From Lunularia cruciata (taxonomy: Eukaryota; Streptophyta; Marchantiopsida; Lunulariales; Lunulariaceae), in contig OX419757.1 in the NCBI GenBank assembly GCA_948567375.1, positions 48,667,665-48,731,664 on the forward strand: a DNA stretch of 64,000 nt. The letters run 5' to 3'. The notes under the pieces are model-generated. The model saw only the letters and a list, made by a program, of their open reading frames with translations. It was not told the DNA's origin and ran no database searches. The position numbers and the translations under genes are program-made. Positions 11,369 to 21,999 of the stretch are shown here, piece by piece. Each line of letters starts with the position of its first letter. The first letter of the stretch is position 1.

Positions 11369-11793
11369 ATGGATGCTTTGGGAGGACAATATCCAATGCC
11401 TCACTTTCCATTCTTGAATCCATTCAACATCAAGATTATGTACATTCAGCACGAGCAAGTGAAAGTGTATTTGGTTTTTCACTTCGGAACAGAGTTCATG
11501 GATACAGTAATGAATTTGCCAAACCCAATGATTTTGCCTGCAGTGATTTACGATAGAGAGTGGGATTTGACAATTTACATTTTGTTGTGATGGATTTGAA
11601 TGTCCCAAATCCTTTCCCTTTTAACATTCAAGTAGAAATTTGTTATGTAGTGAGACCAAAAGTGATGTTTAGGGATTTTGTGGTCATGAATTTTGGTGAG
11701 GAATATTACCAACGAGTGGTAGCTTCTAAGGTCCCAATGGTAGTTCCAATAGTTCATGCACCCTCCAGAGTGATCATATTAACTCTCTATTGA
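11369..11793 (+). mobile_element. A0 part: two small leader ORFs
   Basis: Two short ORFs (73 codons at 11369-11590, then about 69 codons to 11793) sit at the same place as the A1 pair and share most residues with it. Retention of both in two diverged copies suggests they were translated in the living family. Function is unknown. Confidence 0.5.
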
Positions 11794-11829
11794 AGTTTAG
11801 GGTATAGCAATCGAGTGTTACAAGAACCA

Positions 11830-12830
11830 TGGATCCGCAATTGCAGGAGTTGGTGCAAGGAATGCAGGGGATGTTGAACAAATTTTGAGATATTAAGATG
11901 ACCATGGAGGCATTACAAAGTCAAGTGCAGACCCTCAGGAATGATCAAGCAATGCAAGAAGAAGAGCCGTCTCAAAATCCAATACATGTGACTGAAGTAC
12001 TTGAAGAGGCACCCGTGCCTACAAACCCTATCAATGATGAAGTCACATTACTACTCCGGATGAAGAAGACCTACAACATCAAGCCTTACAAGGAGCAGTG
12101 TATGATGGGAGTAGTGGAGAACTGGATCTTGAGAATGAATTGATATTTTTGGTTGTTCTCAACAGAGATCACCTAGCATGTTGCATGCGTGTTTGCATGT
12201 GGGTACTTGATCAATAAAGCCCTCACATGGTACGACACTTGGGAACGGTCCATGTTGGCCAAGAGAAGGGAGGTCACATGGACAGCAATGCAAGAAGGAT
12301 TGTTAAAGAGTTTCCAATTGGTGGATTTTGTGCAGATGGCCCGGATCCGACTATGGGGATTGAAATAGAAGAACAGCATACAAGAGTATGTGGAGGCATT
12401 TCTAGATCTACAAGTTGCATTAACCAACATGAGTCCAGTAGAGGCTCTTGAAAATTTCAAACAAGGGTTGAAGGAGTGGATTCGCCAAGAAGTCATGGTA
12501 CAAAATCCTCGCATGGTATTTTAAGCCATTGCTTGTGCGCAAAGAATAGCATGAGCATTAGGTGGAGGTGAAGGAGAAGTTCCACCTCAACATTATTGGG
12601 CAGAAATGTCACCTATGGGTAGATCAATACCGATGGAACTGTGTAACCTTTGGTTTCAAGACCAAGGAGCACGACCACTTCAAGGAGAATGGGGATGGGT
12701 AGGAGAATGGAGAGATAGAGTCCCACAAGGAGAAGGACCTCAAGGAGAACAACGTTGTTGTTACAATTGTGGTCGTATTGGGCATATATCTACCAACTGT
12801 TGTGCTTGACTTCCCAGAGGCCCTCAACCT
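11830..12830 (+). mobile_element. A0 part: gag and zinc-knuckle region
   Basis: Homologous to A1 5884-6990: coiled-coil start, gag core, basic tail and a CCHC knuckle (CCYNCGRIGHISTNC, near 12755-12810). The element is broken. Confidence 0.8.
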
Positions 12831-12979
12831 TCATACAGGCAATCTTTGAACAACATAGAGAGACGCATCGAAGAGGAGAAGGTGGAAATCACTTTGGAAA
12901 ATGAAGATTGCCAGTAAATGTACCTAGCGGCCTTACTGGCTCAATAAGGAAGCAGAAAAGGAAGGGAAGGAAGAAGACA

Positions 12980-13591
12980 AGCACACAAAGGTACCAAAAG
13001 GCAACCTCACGATTGATTGTAGTGAATGGGGTCCCAGAAGGCAATCTAGTGAGAGTGTTAATAGATCCAGGAGCCATAGAGAATTTCTTGTCTCGCTCTA
13101 TTGCAATAAGATTGGGAATGGATCTAGAGAGAGATGAGAGTGAAGAAGTAGAGTTACCTTACGGACAAATAGAGAGGATTGAATCATTACCCATGCGGGT
13201 AACACTTTTTATAGAAAAATATCAAGAAGCAATTGAGTGGCAAGTGATACAATTAGCTTGTTATGATGCAATCTTAGGTATCCCATGGATGGAGCATTAC
13301 AACCCTACGGTAGATTGGAGGAAGAAAGTAGTGAGAACCCACCAATGGTCAAACATTGGGGTTAAAGAAAAATCACATAGGCAAGAATTGCCTCTCTATG
13401 TCATATGGACAACAGCTATCTATAAGATTGATAGGTGTTTCATGGGTCTAATAAGAGAAGTCCAGAATGCACAACTCAAGGGAAAAATTCTTGAGAAATT
13501 GAAGGATTTCATAAATGAGTTTCAAGATGTCTTTCTTGATGATCTACCCTCAAGATTACCACCAAAAAGGAGAGTAGATCATAAAATATAG
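12980..13591 (+). mobile_element. A0 part: aspartic protease and linker
   Basis: VLIDPGAIENFLSRSIAIRL marks the protease active-site region (about 13053-13112). LACYDAILGIPWMEHYNP marks its second half. The linker that follows carries the FQDVFLDDLPSRLP block, which in this family stands just before RT. Confidence 0.82.
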
Positions 13592-13619
13592 ACACTCCCG
13601 GGGAAGACACCACCCTATA

Positions 13620-14880
13620 AGGCCCCATATTACCTATCACCTCATGAGCTAGAGGAGTGCAAGAATTAAATTGAAAATATGCTGCAAAAAGGGTTCATCC
13701 AACCCGGCGTATCACCATATGGGGCTCCGGTCTTGTTTGTGAAGAAGAAAGATGGTATAATGCGCATGTACATTGACTATCGGGGTCTCAATCAGCAAAC
13801 AGTGAAGAACAAATAGCCCTTACCTTGCATGGATGATCTATTCGATCAACTCAATGGAGCACGACACTTCACCAAACTAGATTTGCAAAGCGGTTACAAT
13901 CAAATCCAAATTGTAGAGGAGGATGTGTACAAGGCTGACTTTCAAACCAGGTATGGCCACTTTGAGTATCTTGTGATGCCTTTTGGTCTCACCAACGCAC
14001 CTACCACTTTCATGAGTCTAATGAATGACATATTTTTTCCATATTTAGATAAGTCTATCATCGTCTTCCTAGATGATATCTTAGTATACAGTAGCACGAT
14101 GACGGAACACAAACAGCATCTACAAGAAGTCCTCCAAATTCTAAGACAGAATTGATTGTATGCCAAAATCTCAAAGTGTGAGTTTGGCAAGTCTGAAGTA
14201 GACTACTTGGGGCATAGAGTAAGTGCAAAGGGTATTCAAGTATTGATAGATAAAATAGATGTCATTCAAAAGTGGAGTGCCCTAGAAGATCAGACTCAAC
14301 TCAAGAGCTTCTTGGGTTTGATGGGATTCTATCGTCGATTTGTCAAGGACTTCTCCAAGGTTGCATAGCCTTTAACAGCACTGCTTTGCAAGGGGAAGAA
14401 GTGGACATGGGGAACCACACAAGAGTTGGCCTTTCAAGAATTGAAAGCCACCTTGCTACATGCACCAATCTTGAAGTGGTATGACCCAAAACGTCCAATC
14501 AAGTTGGTTACAAATGCATCAAGCGTAGCAATCGGAGCAATCCTACAACAAGAGTAGCATGACGGATGGCATCCAATTGCATATTTCTCTCAAAATTTGT
14601 TACCGCTAGAGCGCAACTACCATACCACAAAACAAGAAGAGTTGGTCATCGTCCTAGCAACCAAGCATTGGAAGCACTATCTAGGCGAGAAAGCATTTGT
14701 GGTAGAGATAGACCACAAACCTCTAGTCTACCTCAAGACACAGAAGGATCTATCTCGTTGCCAAATTTGATGGGCAGAGTGGCGACAACGCTTCAACATG
14801 ACAATCACCTACGTTGAAGGTAAGAAGCAACTTGCAGATGCATTCACCCGCATGCCAATGGCAAACAATTTGGTGGTAGA
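13620..14880 (+). mobile_element. A0 part: reverse transcriptase and RNase H
   Basis: RT blocks include [12 protein letters not shown] and [13 protein letters not shown] (near 14060-14095), the catalytic box, followed by GHRVSAKGI and the RNase H region (about 14490-14830). It is close to the A1 homologue and lies in a broken element. Confidence 0.87.
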
Positions 14881-15095
14881 GGTTCAGATTAACCCTAAAT
14901 TCTAGCTAGAGATTCTGGCGGCTACAAAAACTAATCCACAAATTGTAGAGGGGCAATCATCCAAAGGTGTCACCAGCATCCAAGGACTTACCTTTTGTGA
15001 TGGCAAATTATGGATTCCAAATGTCCCAGAATTGCGCACCACTATTCTAGCGGAATGTCATGATTTGGCCATTGCATGTCATGTTGGAATGGACA
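14881..15095 (+). mobile_element. A0 part: start of integrase, up to the B2 insertion
   Basis: The beginning of the integrase zinc-binding region runs to GGACA (15091-15095), which is duplicated after B2 at 20736-20740. The same protein region continues at 20736. Confidence 0.85.
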
Positions 15096-15164
15096 TGTAA
15101 CAATATGGAGTTTAGTGATGAAGTTAGTCGGGCTTACAAAGTAGAGAATAAGACAAAATAGCCT

Positions 15165-15179
15165 AGAATATTCTAGAAG
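15165..15179. promoter_or_regulatory. Heat-shock element in B2 LTR, GAA-TTC-GAA
   Basis: GAA at 15166-68, TTC at 15171-73 and GAA at 15176-78 form three contiguous inverted nGAAn units, the canonical minimal site for heat-shock factors. The same triple occurs in all six B LTRs in the window. Whether a factor binds is inferred. Confidence 0.7.
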
Positions 15180-15253
15180 CATCTAAGAAGCTTCTTAGGA
15201 AGCTTCCCAACTAGTTAACTTGCGCCCTAAGCAGGTAGCTTCTAGAAGAAAGC

Positions 15254-15266
15254 TTCTAGAAGCTTC
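15254..15266. promoter_or_regulatory. Heat-shock element in B2 LTR, TTC-GAA-TTC
   Basis: TTC 15254-56, GAA 15259-61 and TTC 15264-66 are again three contiguous units. Another TTC-GAA pair lies just upstream at 15240-47. Confidence 0.65.
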
Positions 15267-15367
15267 TAACTAGCTTAGCTTGCACGCCAAGTAGGCGGCT
15301 TCTAGAAGGAAGCTTCTTGAGAAGCTTCCTAGTTAACTTGGCTTGCACTCCAAGAAAGCGGCTCAAG

Positions 15368-15413
15368 GAAACTTCTTGAGAAGCTTCAGGGTCTTGTATG
15401 CTACCTATATATA
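15368..15413 (+). promoter_or_regulatory. B2 core promoter: GAA/TTC pairs beside a TATA box
   Basis: GAA 15368-70 with TTC 15373-75, and GAA 15380-82 with TTC 15385-87, lie about 20 bp upstream of TATATATA (15406-15413). Transcription would start about 30 bp further on, inside the LTR. Confidence 0.65.
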
Positions 15414-15518
15414 CCAAGGCCGAAGCTTATGCTAGGCATTCGGAGTTTTCCCTCATTCAAGTGTCCCAATGTGAGCTTCCATTCTCCTATTTCTCTCCTC
15501 GGTTTCGGTCTTTTACAT

Positions 15519-15530
15519 TGGTATCAGAGC
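15519..15530 (+). promoter_or_regulatory. B2 primer-binding site, perfect initiator-Met
   Basis: TGGTATCAGAGC lies one base past the LTR end and matches the initiator methionine tRNA complement at all 12 positions. Confidence 0.93.
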
Positions 15531-15539
15531 AGGAATGGG

Positions 15540-15755
15540 ATGGATGGAATTTATGGACCACCAAATCTACTTCTGCCAAACCATTGGGACTTTCATGTCC
15601 AGATATTACCAAAGCATCGTTTCACACAATTCATCACCTCACGCTTTGGGCAGGATTTTCTACATATGATCACCGTGTCAGAGGAACCCTTGATACTTCC
15701 AGTTGTAACTTATGGAGAACGGTGGACATGTTGTATCTACGTGTTAATCAACTAG
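15540..15755 (+). mobile_element. B2 part: small leader ORF before gag
   Basis: About 71 codons read IYGPPNLLLPNHWDFHV near the start, then RFGQDF, SEEPLILPVVTYGERW and a hydrophobic end. It occupies the same place as, and resembles, the two leader ORFs of A1 and A0. Function is unknown. Confidence 0.5.
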
Positions 15756-15789
15756 ATAAATTACAGGTAGTGGAATAGAGTAGTAACGA

Positions 15790-16440
15790 TGGCGGCAATA
15801 CCGGATGTTATCCTTGCAATGCAACAACAAATCGAGCATCTTACTTGATTGTTGGATGAACGAGACCAGCAACGAGGAGAACAGATAGACAGAGCGCCAG
15901 TTCGAGATGGAGAAGATCGCATTCAATTTCCGAAACCCAAGGTGTTTGAAGGCAAGAATCTTCCAGGCACAGTGGAGAATTTTCTGTTTGACTGTGAACG
16001 TTACTTTGAAGCCACCAATCTTCAAGACGAGCGGAAAAAAATTCTCTTGGCTTCTAGCCAATTGGATGGAGTGGCAAAACTTTGGTGGCAATTCCGAGTA
16101 GAAAGAGCTGAACGACAAATTGTTACACCAATTTTTACATGGGCAGAATTCAAGGATGCAATACTTGGTCGATTTCAGACTATAAATGCCACCCGAGCTG
16201 CACGAGATAAATTGGCGGAGTTGAGGCAGATTGGCTCAGTGAGAAGCTACATCACACAATTTCAGAATATCATCATGCAAATTCCAGATATCCAAGAAGG
16301 TGAAGTTCTGGATCGATTTGTGCGAGGATTGAAGTCACGAACCAGATTGGAGGTGACCATGCGAGAGCCACAGAATGTAGAACAAGCCATGCAATTGGCT
16401 AAGCGTTTTGATTCCTTAGTTGCGACAACTTGGTCTTGAC
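15790..16440 (+). mobile_element. B2 part: gag
   Basis: A gag core with FPKPKVFEGKNLPGTVENFL, LLASSQLDGVAKLWWQF, FTWAEFKDAILGRF and QNIIMQIPDI blocks, about 200 residues. It has the standard retrotransposon gag layout and would build the virus-like particle. Confidence 0.88.
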
Positions 16441-16549
16441 CTCGACCTACACAAAACCCACCAGTACCACAAGTGGAAGAACCGGTACCAATGGAGATTG
16501 ATGCTATCCAATGAAGACCACTTGTCACAGCAGATAGAGAAAGATTACG

Positions 16550-16615
16550 ACAAAATGGAGGTTGTTTTTATTGTCGCCAGTTGGGGCATCGCATTGCTGA
16601 ATGTCCACTCAAGAA
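16550..16615 (+). mobile_element. B2 part: zinc knuckle
   Basis: One frame reads GCFYCRQLGHRIAECPLKN, a CX2CX4HX4C nucleocapsid knuckle that binds element RNA. Confidence 0.8.
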
Positions 16616-16714
16616 TGGACGACCTCGACAAGTTGCCCAAGTGGAGGTTGTGGAGCGGAATGATCAGGGAAACAAGGAATCCCAGTAGGAGATTTTGAGC
16701 CGCCTACTAGGAGC

Positions 16715-17110
16715 TTGATTAGTTCCAATGGGATTGAAGGCTCGACCTATGCAAGTTTGCTTCACTTGCAAGGTATGATATCTAATCGGGGTTGTAGAAT
16801 TTTGGTTGATTCTGGAAGTTCAGAGAATTGCATGTCTATGCAAGTAGCAAAGGAATTGGGTATTCCTATCAAGCCAGTGATTGGAAGTAGTTTGATGATG
16901 GCGGATGGTAGAAAGGGTTCTGCATTCCGCACCTTGCATCCTGTTACCTTCAAGATTGGGAAAGAGTATTTGGAGTGTATGAGGTTTGTAGTGGCACCTC
17001 TACACTATGATATCATTCTGGGTCTACCTTGGCTTGAATGTCATAAGGTTCAATTTGATTGGACCCGACACCAAATTCAAGTACAACACCAAGGTAGGAA
17101 TTTCCGATTA
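16715..17110 (+). mobile_element. B2 part: aspartic protease
   Basis: [20 protein letters not shown] carries the catalytic D-S-G. The second half has [15 protein letters not shown]. The enzyme would cleave the gag-pol polyprotein. Confidence 0.9.
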
Positions 17111-17152
17111 GGTTGTCTGGCACCTCTGAGTAAGACACCTAAGAATAGTCAG

Positions 17153-17332
17153 TCCCAAGATGGGAAGTTTGTCGAGAAGGTAGCCATAGAGCGAATCTGG
17201 AAGGGAGATGAGTCCCAAGATGGGAAGTTTGCCAGGAAGGCAACCATGGAGCAAGCTCGGAAGAGAGATGAGTCCCTAGAAGGGAAGTTTGTTAATGAAG
17301 CAACCATAGAGCAAGCTTTGGAGGAAGATAAG
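17153..17332 (+). repeat. Three in-frame 60-bp tandem repeats between protease and RT
   Basis: Units at 17153-17212, 17213-17272 and 17273-17332 each encode 20 residues of the form S-x-(D/E)-G-K-F-x5-(A/T)-x-E. Related copies carry other numbers: B3 two (about 31320-31450, minus), B1 one (about 2150-2240, minus). The unit is strongly charged. Function is unknown; it may be a flexible linker. Confidence 0.85.
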
Positions 17333-17399
17333 TCTGTATTTGCAGTGTGGATCAAGCCGATTGCACAAGAACAATCTGAGGAGGGCCAAGTGCCGCATC

Positions 17400-18770
17400 A
17401 AGCGACGGTTGATTGGATAGTTCAAGAGTTTGCAGATGTGTTTCCGGATGATCTGCCAAAGGGATTACCCTCTGATCGAGGTATGCCCTTCAAGATCGAG
17501 TTATTGCCAGGGAGTACTCCAGTGAGTAGACCAATCTATCGGCTCTCACCAAAGGAGTTGGAGGAGTTGCAAACAACACTTACAGAGTTGTTGGAGAAGG
17601 ATTTCATACGACATAGTACCTCTCCTTGGGGAGCACCGGTATTATTTGTTCCAAAGAAGGATGGAGGACTTCATTTCTGTATTGATTACCGTGGGCTCAA
17701 TAAGCAAACCGTGAAGAATGCATATCCCTTGCCTCGGATTGATGAATTGCTTGATCAATTAAGTGGAGCACAATACTTTTCCAAGCTAGATCTTCGTAGC
17801 GGCTATTGGCAAATTCCTATTGAAGGAGAGGACATGAAAAAGACTGCCTTTCGTACAAGGTATGGACATTTTGAGTGGAGAGTTCTACCTTTCGGACTCA
17901 CTAATGCTCCAGCAGTCTTCATGGATCAGATGCATCGGGTGTTGGAGGGGCTATTGGATCAGTCTGTGGTAGTGTTCTTAGATGATATCTTAATCTATAG
18001 TAGGACAGAGGCAGAACACATGAATCATGTGCGAGAAGTCCTAAGACGACTACGATAGTGGAAATTTTACTACAAGAAGTCAAAGTGTGCTTTTTGGCAA
18101 AAGGAGGTTACCTTCTTGGGTCATAAGATCTCATCAGAGGGGATCAAGATGGAAGAAGAGAAGATCAAGGCCATTACTGATTGGCCTACCCCAAAGGATG
18201 CTACCAAAGTACAAGCGTTCAACGGACTGGCCAGTTTTTACCGACGGTTCATCCACTATTATGCTCACGTGGCTACACCATTGACTGACCTCTTGGGAAA
18301 GAACTCAAGCTTCCAATGGACCACCAAGCATGAAGAAGCATTCCAGAAGTTAAAGCATATGGTGTCTTCAAGACCCATTCTTCAACCATATGATCCTCAA
18401 CTACCTTGTGTGGTTGATTTTGATGCTTCTAACTTTGCAATTGGAGCTGTGTTGCAACAAGAATTTCCAGATGGACTACATCCTATTGCCTTTGTGTCTC
18501 GCCGACTAAATACAGCTGAAAGAAATTACTCTGCTCAAGATTGGGAACAACTTGCAATGGTATATGCCACCAAGGTATGGAGGCATTATCTCTTGGGGAA
18601 ACAAGTGATCATGCGAACTGATCACAAGCCATTGTTGCAGACCTTACACCTAGAGCACATGAAGAGTCGACATCATCGATGGGAAGAGCAACTCCAATTG
18701 TTCGACATCAAACTTGAGTACAAACCAGGTCGGTTCCATGTCATCCCTGATGCTCTATCACGACGACCTG
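17400..18770 (+). mobile_element. B2 part: reverse transcriptase and RNase H
   Basis: RT runs from [13 protein letters not shown] through [44 protein letters not shown] and [13 protein letters not shown] (catalytic box near 17970-18000). RNase H (about 18330-18770) has FDASNFAIGAVLQQEF, an RTDHKPL block and DALSRRPD. All conserved blocks are recognisable. Confidence 0.93.
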
Positions 18771-18859
18771 ATTTGAAGTCTCTTCCTCTCATCGCGGCAG
18801 CAATTACAACGGTGTCAATTGATCCCAAGATTCATAACGAGTTTCGGTTAGCCCTACAG

Positions 18860-20100
18860 CAAGATCCCTTCTTCCAAATGGTACACGGTCGTCTAATAGC
18901 ACGCGACAAGGAGTACAACACCTTCTCCTTCAAGGAAGGCCTTTTATTCCATGCAGACCGGATCTATGTTCCAAACAAAGGTGATCTTCGACTTGTGCGC
19001 CTTCAAGAAGCCCATGATTTACCAATAGCTGGTCACATGGGAGTGGACAAGACCTTGGGCACCCTCCAATGCCAATGGTGGTGGCCCAACATGACACGAG
19101 ATGTTCGAGACTTTGTCCAATCATGTGAGAGTTGCCAACGGAACAAGGCCAGCAACCAGAAGCCGAGTGGACTCCTTCAACTACTCGCCATTCCATCCGC
19201 TCGTTGGGAGCATGTGAGCTTGGATCTCATCACATCCTTGCCAAAGACAAAACAAGGACACACCGCAATTGTGGTGTTTGTGGATAAGCTTAGTAAGCAA
19301 ATCCACTTGGCACCAACCTGTGATACCGTGGATGCTCCAACCTTAGCGCAAATCTACTTCGACAATGTCTTCAAGCATCATGGGATGCCACGTGTACTCA
19401 TCTCCGACCGTGATCCTCGATTTACCGGGAAGTTTTGGCAAGCACTCTTCCAAATACGGCACCAAGCTTGCTTTGTCCATGGCCTATCATCCTCAAACTA
19501 ATGGACAAACCGAACGCGCCAATTGTACATTGGAGGATATGTTGCGGGCCTTTGTCAATGTCCACCATACCAACTGGGATGAATGTCTTGCAGTTGCAGA
19601 ATTTGCCTACAACAATTCCAAATAGGCAAGCACTAGATTTTCTCCCTTCTTTCTCAATTTTGGCCAAGATCCGCTTGTTCCAGATTCTCTTCTTGCTCCC
19701 CCTCCCTCTCAGGTTCCTCATACTTCTACATTTTTTACCACTATATCCCAATCTCTCCAACAAGCCAAATCTCACCTCCTTGTTGCTCAGAATCGCCAAA
19801 AACAATATGCAGACCATCATCGTCGTGATCTCACCTTTGAAGTTGGTGATAAAGTCATGTTATCCTCTAGTAACCTCCCTCTCTCAGTTGATACCCAAGT
19901 TCGTAAACTTGCTCCTAATTGGATAGGACCCTTTGATATCACCCACATTATCTCTCCTGTTGCTTATCGTCTTGCCTTACCTTGTCACATGCGTATCCAT
20001 CCTGTCTTTCATATTTCCAAGTTGAAACCCTTTGTTCCTAACCCTTCTTCCTTTTCCTCTCGAGTCCAACCTCCCCCTCTTCCTGTCCCTATCAATGATC
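18860..20100 (+). mobile_element. B2 part: integrase
   Basis: The HHCC region (AHDLPIAGHMGVDKT...CESCQRNKASN), catalytic core ([29 protein letters not shown], the NGQTERAN block) and C-terminal GPY/F-like module (LAPNWIGPFDIT, HPVFHISKLKPF) appear in order. It inserts cDNA into the genome. Confidence 0.9.
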
Positions 20101-20300
20101 ATGAGGAGTACGAAGTTGATTGTATCCTTGCGCGTCGCCATATTCAACAAGGCCGTCACCAACATACGGAGTACAAGGTCCTTTGGAAAGGGTATCCCCT
20201 TCATGATGCTACATGGGAACCTCTTTCTCACCTCCAGAATGCACAGATGGCCATCAAGCAATTCGAAGCTTCACTGGCGACAAGGACGTCACCAACTAGC
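20101..20300 (+). mobile_element. B2 part: chromodomain
   Basis: EEYEVDCILARRH, YKVLWKGYPLHDATWEP and LSHLQNAQ form a typical chromodomain of about 55 residues. It places B among chromoviruses and would bind methylated histone tails during integration. Confidence 0.9.
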
Positions 20301-20310
20301 GGCGGGGGAA
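20301..20310 (+). promoter_or_regulatory. B2 polypurine tract
   Basis: The G-rich run GGCGGGGGAA lies directly before the 3' LTR. Confidence 0.8.
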
Positions 20311-20312
20311 TA

Positions 20313-20735
20313 TGTAACAATATGGAGTTTAGTGACGAAGTTAGTCGGGCTTACGAAGTAGAGAATAAGACAAAATAGCCTAGAATATTCTAGAAGCATC
20401 TAAGAAGCTTCTTAGGAAGCTTCCCAACTAGTTAACTTGTGCCTTAAGCAGGTAGCTTCTAGAAGAAAGCTTCTAGAAGCTTCTAACTAGCTTAGCTTGC
20501 ACGCCAAGTAGGCGGCTTCTAGAAGCAAGCTTCTTGAGAAGCTTCCTAGTTAACTTGGCTTGCACTCCAAGAAAGCGGCTCAAGGAAACTTCTTGAGAAG
20601 CTTCAAGGGTCTTGTATGCTACCTATATATACCAAGGCCGAAGCTCATGCCAGGCATTCGGAGTTTTCCCTCATTCAAGTGTCCCAATGTGAGCTTCCAT
20701 TCTCCTATTTCTCTCCTCGGTTTTGGTCTTTTACA
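20313..20735 (+). repeat. B2 3' LTR (423 bp)
   Basis: It begins TGTAACAATATGG, ends TTTTACA and is followed by GGACA. The heat-shock triple is at 20383-20395 (GAA, TTC, GAA). It is about 98% identical to the 5' LTR. Confidence 0.93.
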
Positions 20736-21985
20736 GGACAAGACCTTGGATGTAGTCCAGTGCCATTATCATTGGCCCAAGATGAACAACCATGTGATGG
20801 ACTACATGCGCAGTTGCTTACTTTGTCAACAGAACAAAGTTTCTAATCAAGCTCCTGTAGGGCTCCTGCAACCTCTACCCACTCCTACACAACATTGGGA
20901 ACAGGTGTGTATGGATCTCGTCTGTGAATTACCAAGACCACATTAGGATCCAACTCCATCGTGGTCTTTGTGGACCAGCTCAGCAAAATGATTCATGTAC
21001 GCCCTACCACCAAGGAGGTGACCGCTCCACAACTTGCTCAATTATACTTAGATGCATTCTTCTCTCACCATGGCTTGTCTTGAGTACTCATCACCGATAG
21101 GAGAACTCAATTCACCAATTTGTTTTGGTGCACCCTCTTTGGTTCCTTCAACACCAAGTTGGCCATGTCCACAACTTACCACCCACAAACAGATGGACAA
21201 ACCGAGCGGGCTAATCGCACAATTGAAGACATGTTACGCGGCTTCACCTTAGAAGAGCAAGAGAGGTGGGACACCCTACTCCCGTTGGTGGAATTCGCAT
21301 ACAACAATTTAGTGAATGCATCCACCCAAGTCACTCCGTTCTTCCTCATGTATAGTGAGCATCCCTTCACACCTTCCAGCTTGATGAAGATTTATCCAGT
21401 GGCTACCAAGGTTGATGCAATCAACATATTTGTTTCTAGAATCCAACAAGGGGTGGAGAACGCTAAGCATAAATTACAGATTGCACAAAATTGCCAAAAG
21501 TAGTATGCTAATGCACACCGTAGGCACATGGAGTTCAATGTTGGGGATCAAGTGTGGCTATCAACAACCAACCTCACATTAGTAGGACCTCGTAAGCTCA
21601 GACCTCATTTTATTCGGCCTTTCTCAATTCTCTGTCGAGTTGGCGCTGTGGCCTATCACCTTGAGCTACCACCACACATGAAGATCCATCTAGTGTTCCA
21701 TGTTTCCCTACTACACAAATATGCTCCCCGATCAGGCTTGGGTCATTCCACACAAGACATTTGACCTTGTCCGACACTCATTGATGGCAATGAGGAATAT
21801 GAAGTGGAGCGTATTCTCCAAAAATGCATGCGTGGTACTCGTCATCCACGGGTGGATTATCTTGTCCAATGGAAAGGTTACCCCCTCTATGAAGCAACCT
21901 AGGAACCTATTGCCAATTAAACACATGCACCGGTGTTGGTGCAAGCATTTGAGCAACAGTTGCACAACAAGGGCATTGCGTCTTA
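20736..21985 (+). mobile_element. A0 part: rest of integrase and chromodomain
   Basis: This continues the protein interrupted at 15095: CLLCQQNKVSNQ, MDLVCELP, the TTYHPQTDGQTERANRT core block and HLVFHVSLLHKYAP. A chromodomain follows (about 21775-21985, EEYEVERIL, YLVQWKGYP). Confidence 0.88.
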
Positions 21986-21999
21986 AAAGGAGGGAGGTT

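Larger units (their letters stand above)
15096..15517 (+). repeat. B2 5' LTR (422 bp) rich in heat-shock-element-like units
   Basis: It begins TGTAACAATATGG and ends GTCTTTTACA. The U3 is packed with alternating GAA and TTC units spaced two bases apart. TATATATA lies at 15406-15413. See the separate regulatory entries. Confidence 0.93.
15096..20735 (+). mobile_element. B2: best-preserved family B chromovirus, inserted in A0
   Basis: B2 is a 5.64-kb element with a perfect GGACA duplication (15091-15095, 20736-20740). LTRs are 422 and 423 bp and differ at about 8 bases plus one indel, about 2% and mostly C/T, so it is young. Order: LTR, perfect initiator-Met primer site, small leader ORF, gag, zinc knuckle, protease, three 60-bp repeats, RT, RNase H, integrase, chromodomain, polypurine tract, LTR. 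It looks nearly whole, with roughly five breaks. It serves as the reference for B1, B3 and B4. Confidence 0.95.

Noticed and set aside
15180-15390. CRISPR-like or microsatellite array from repeated AAGCTTC
   Set aside because: Repeats are irregular in spacing and lie in an LTR promoter; they fit heat-shock units.
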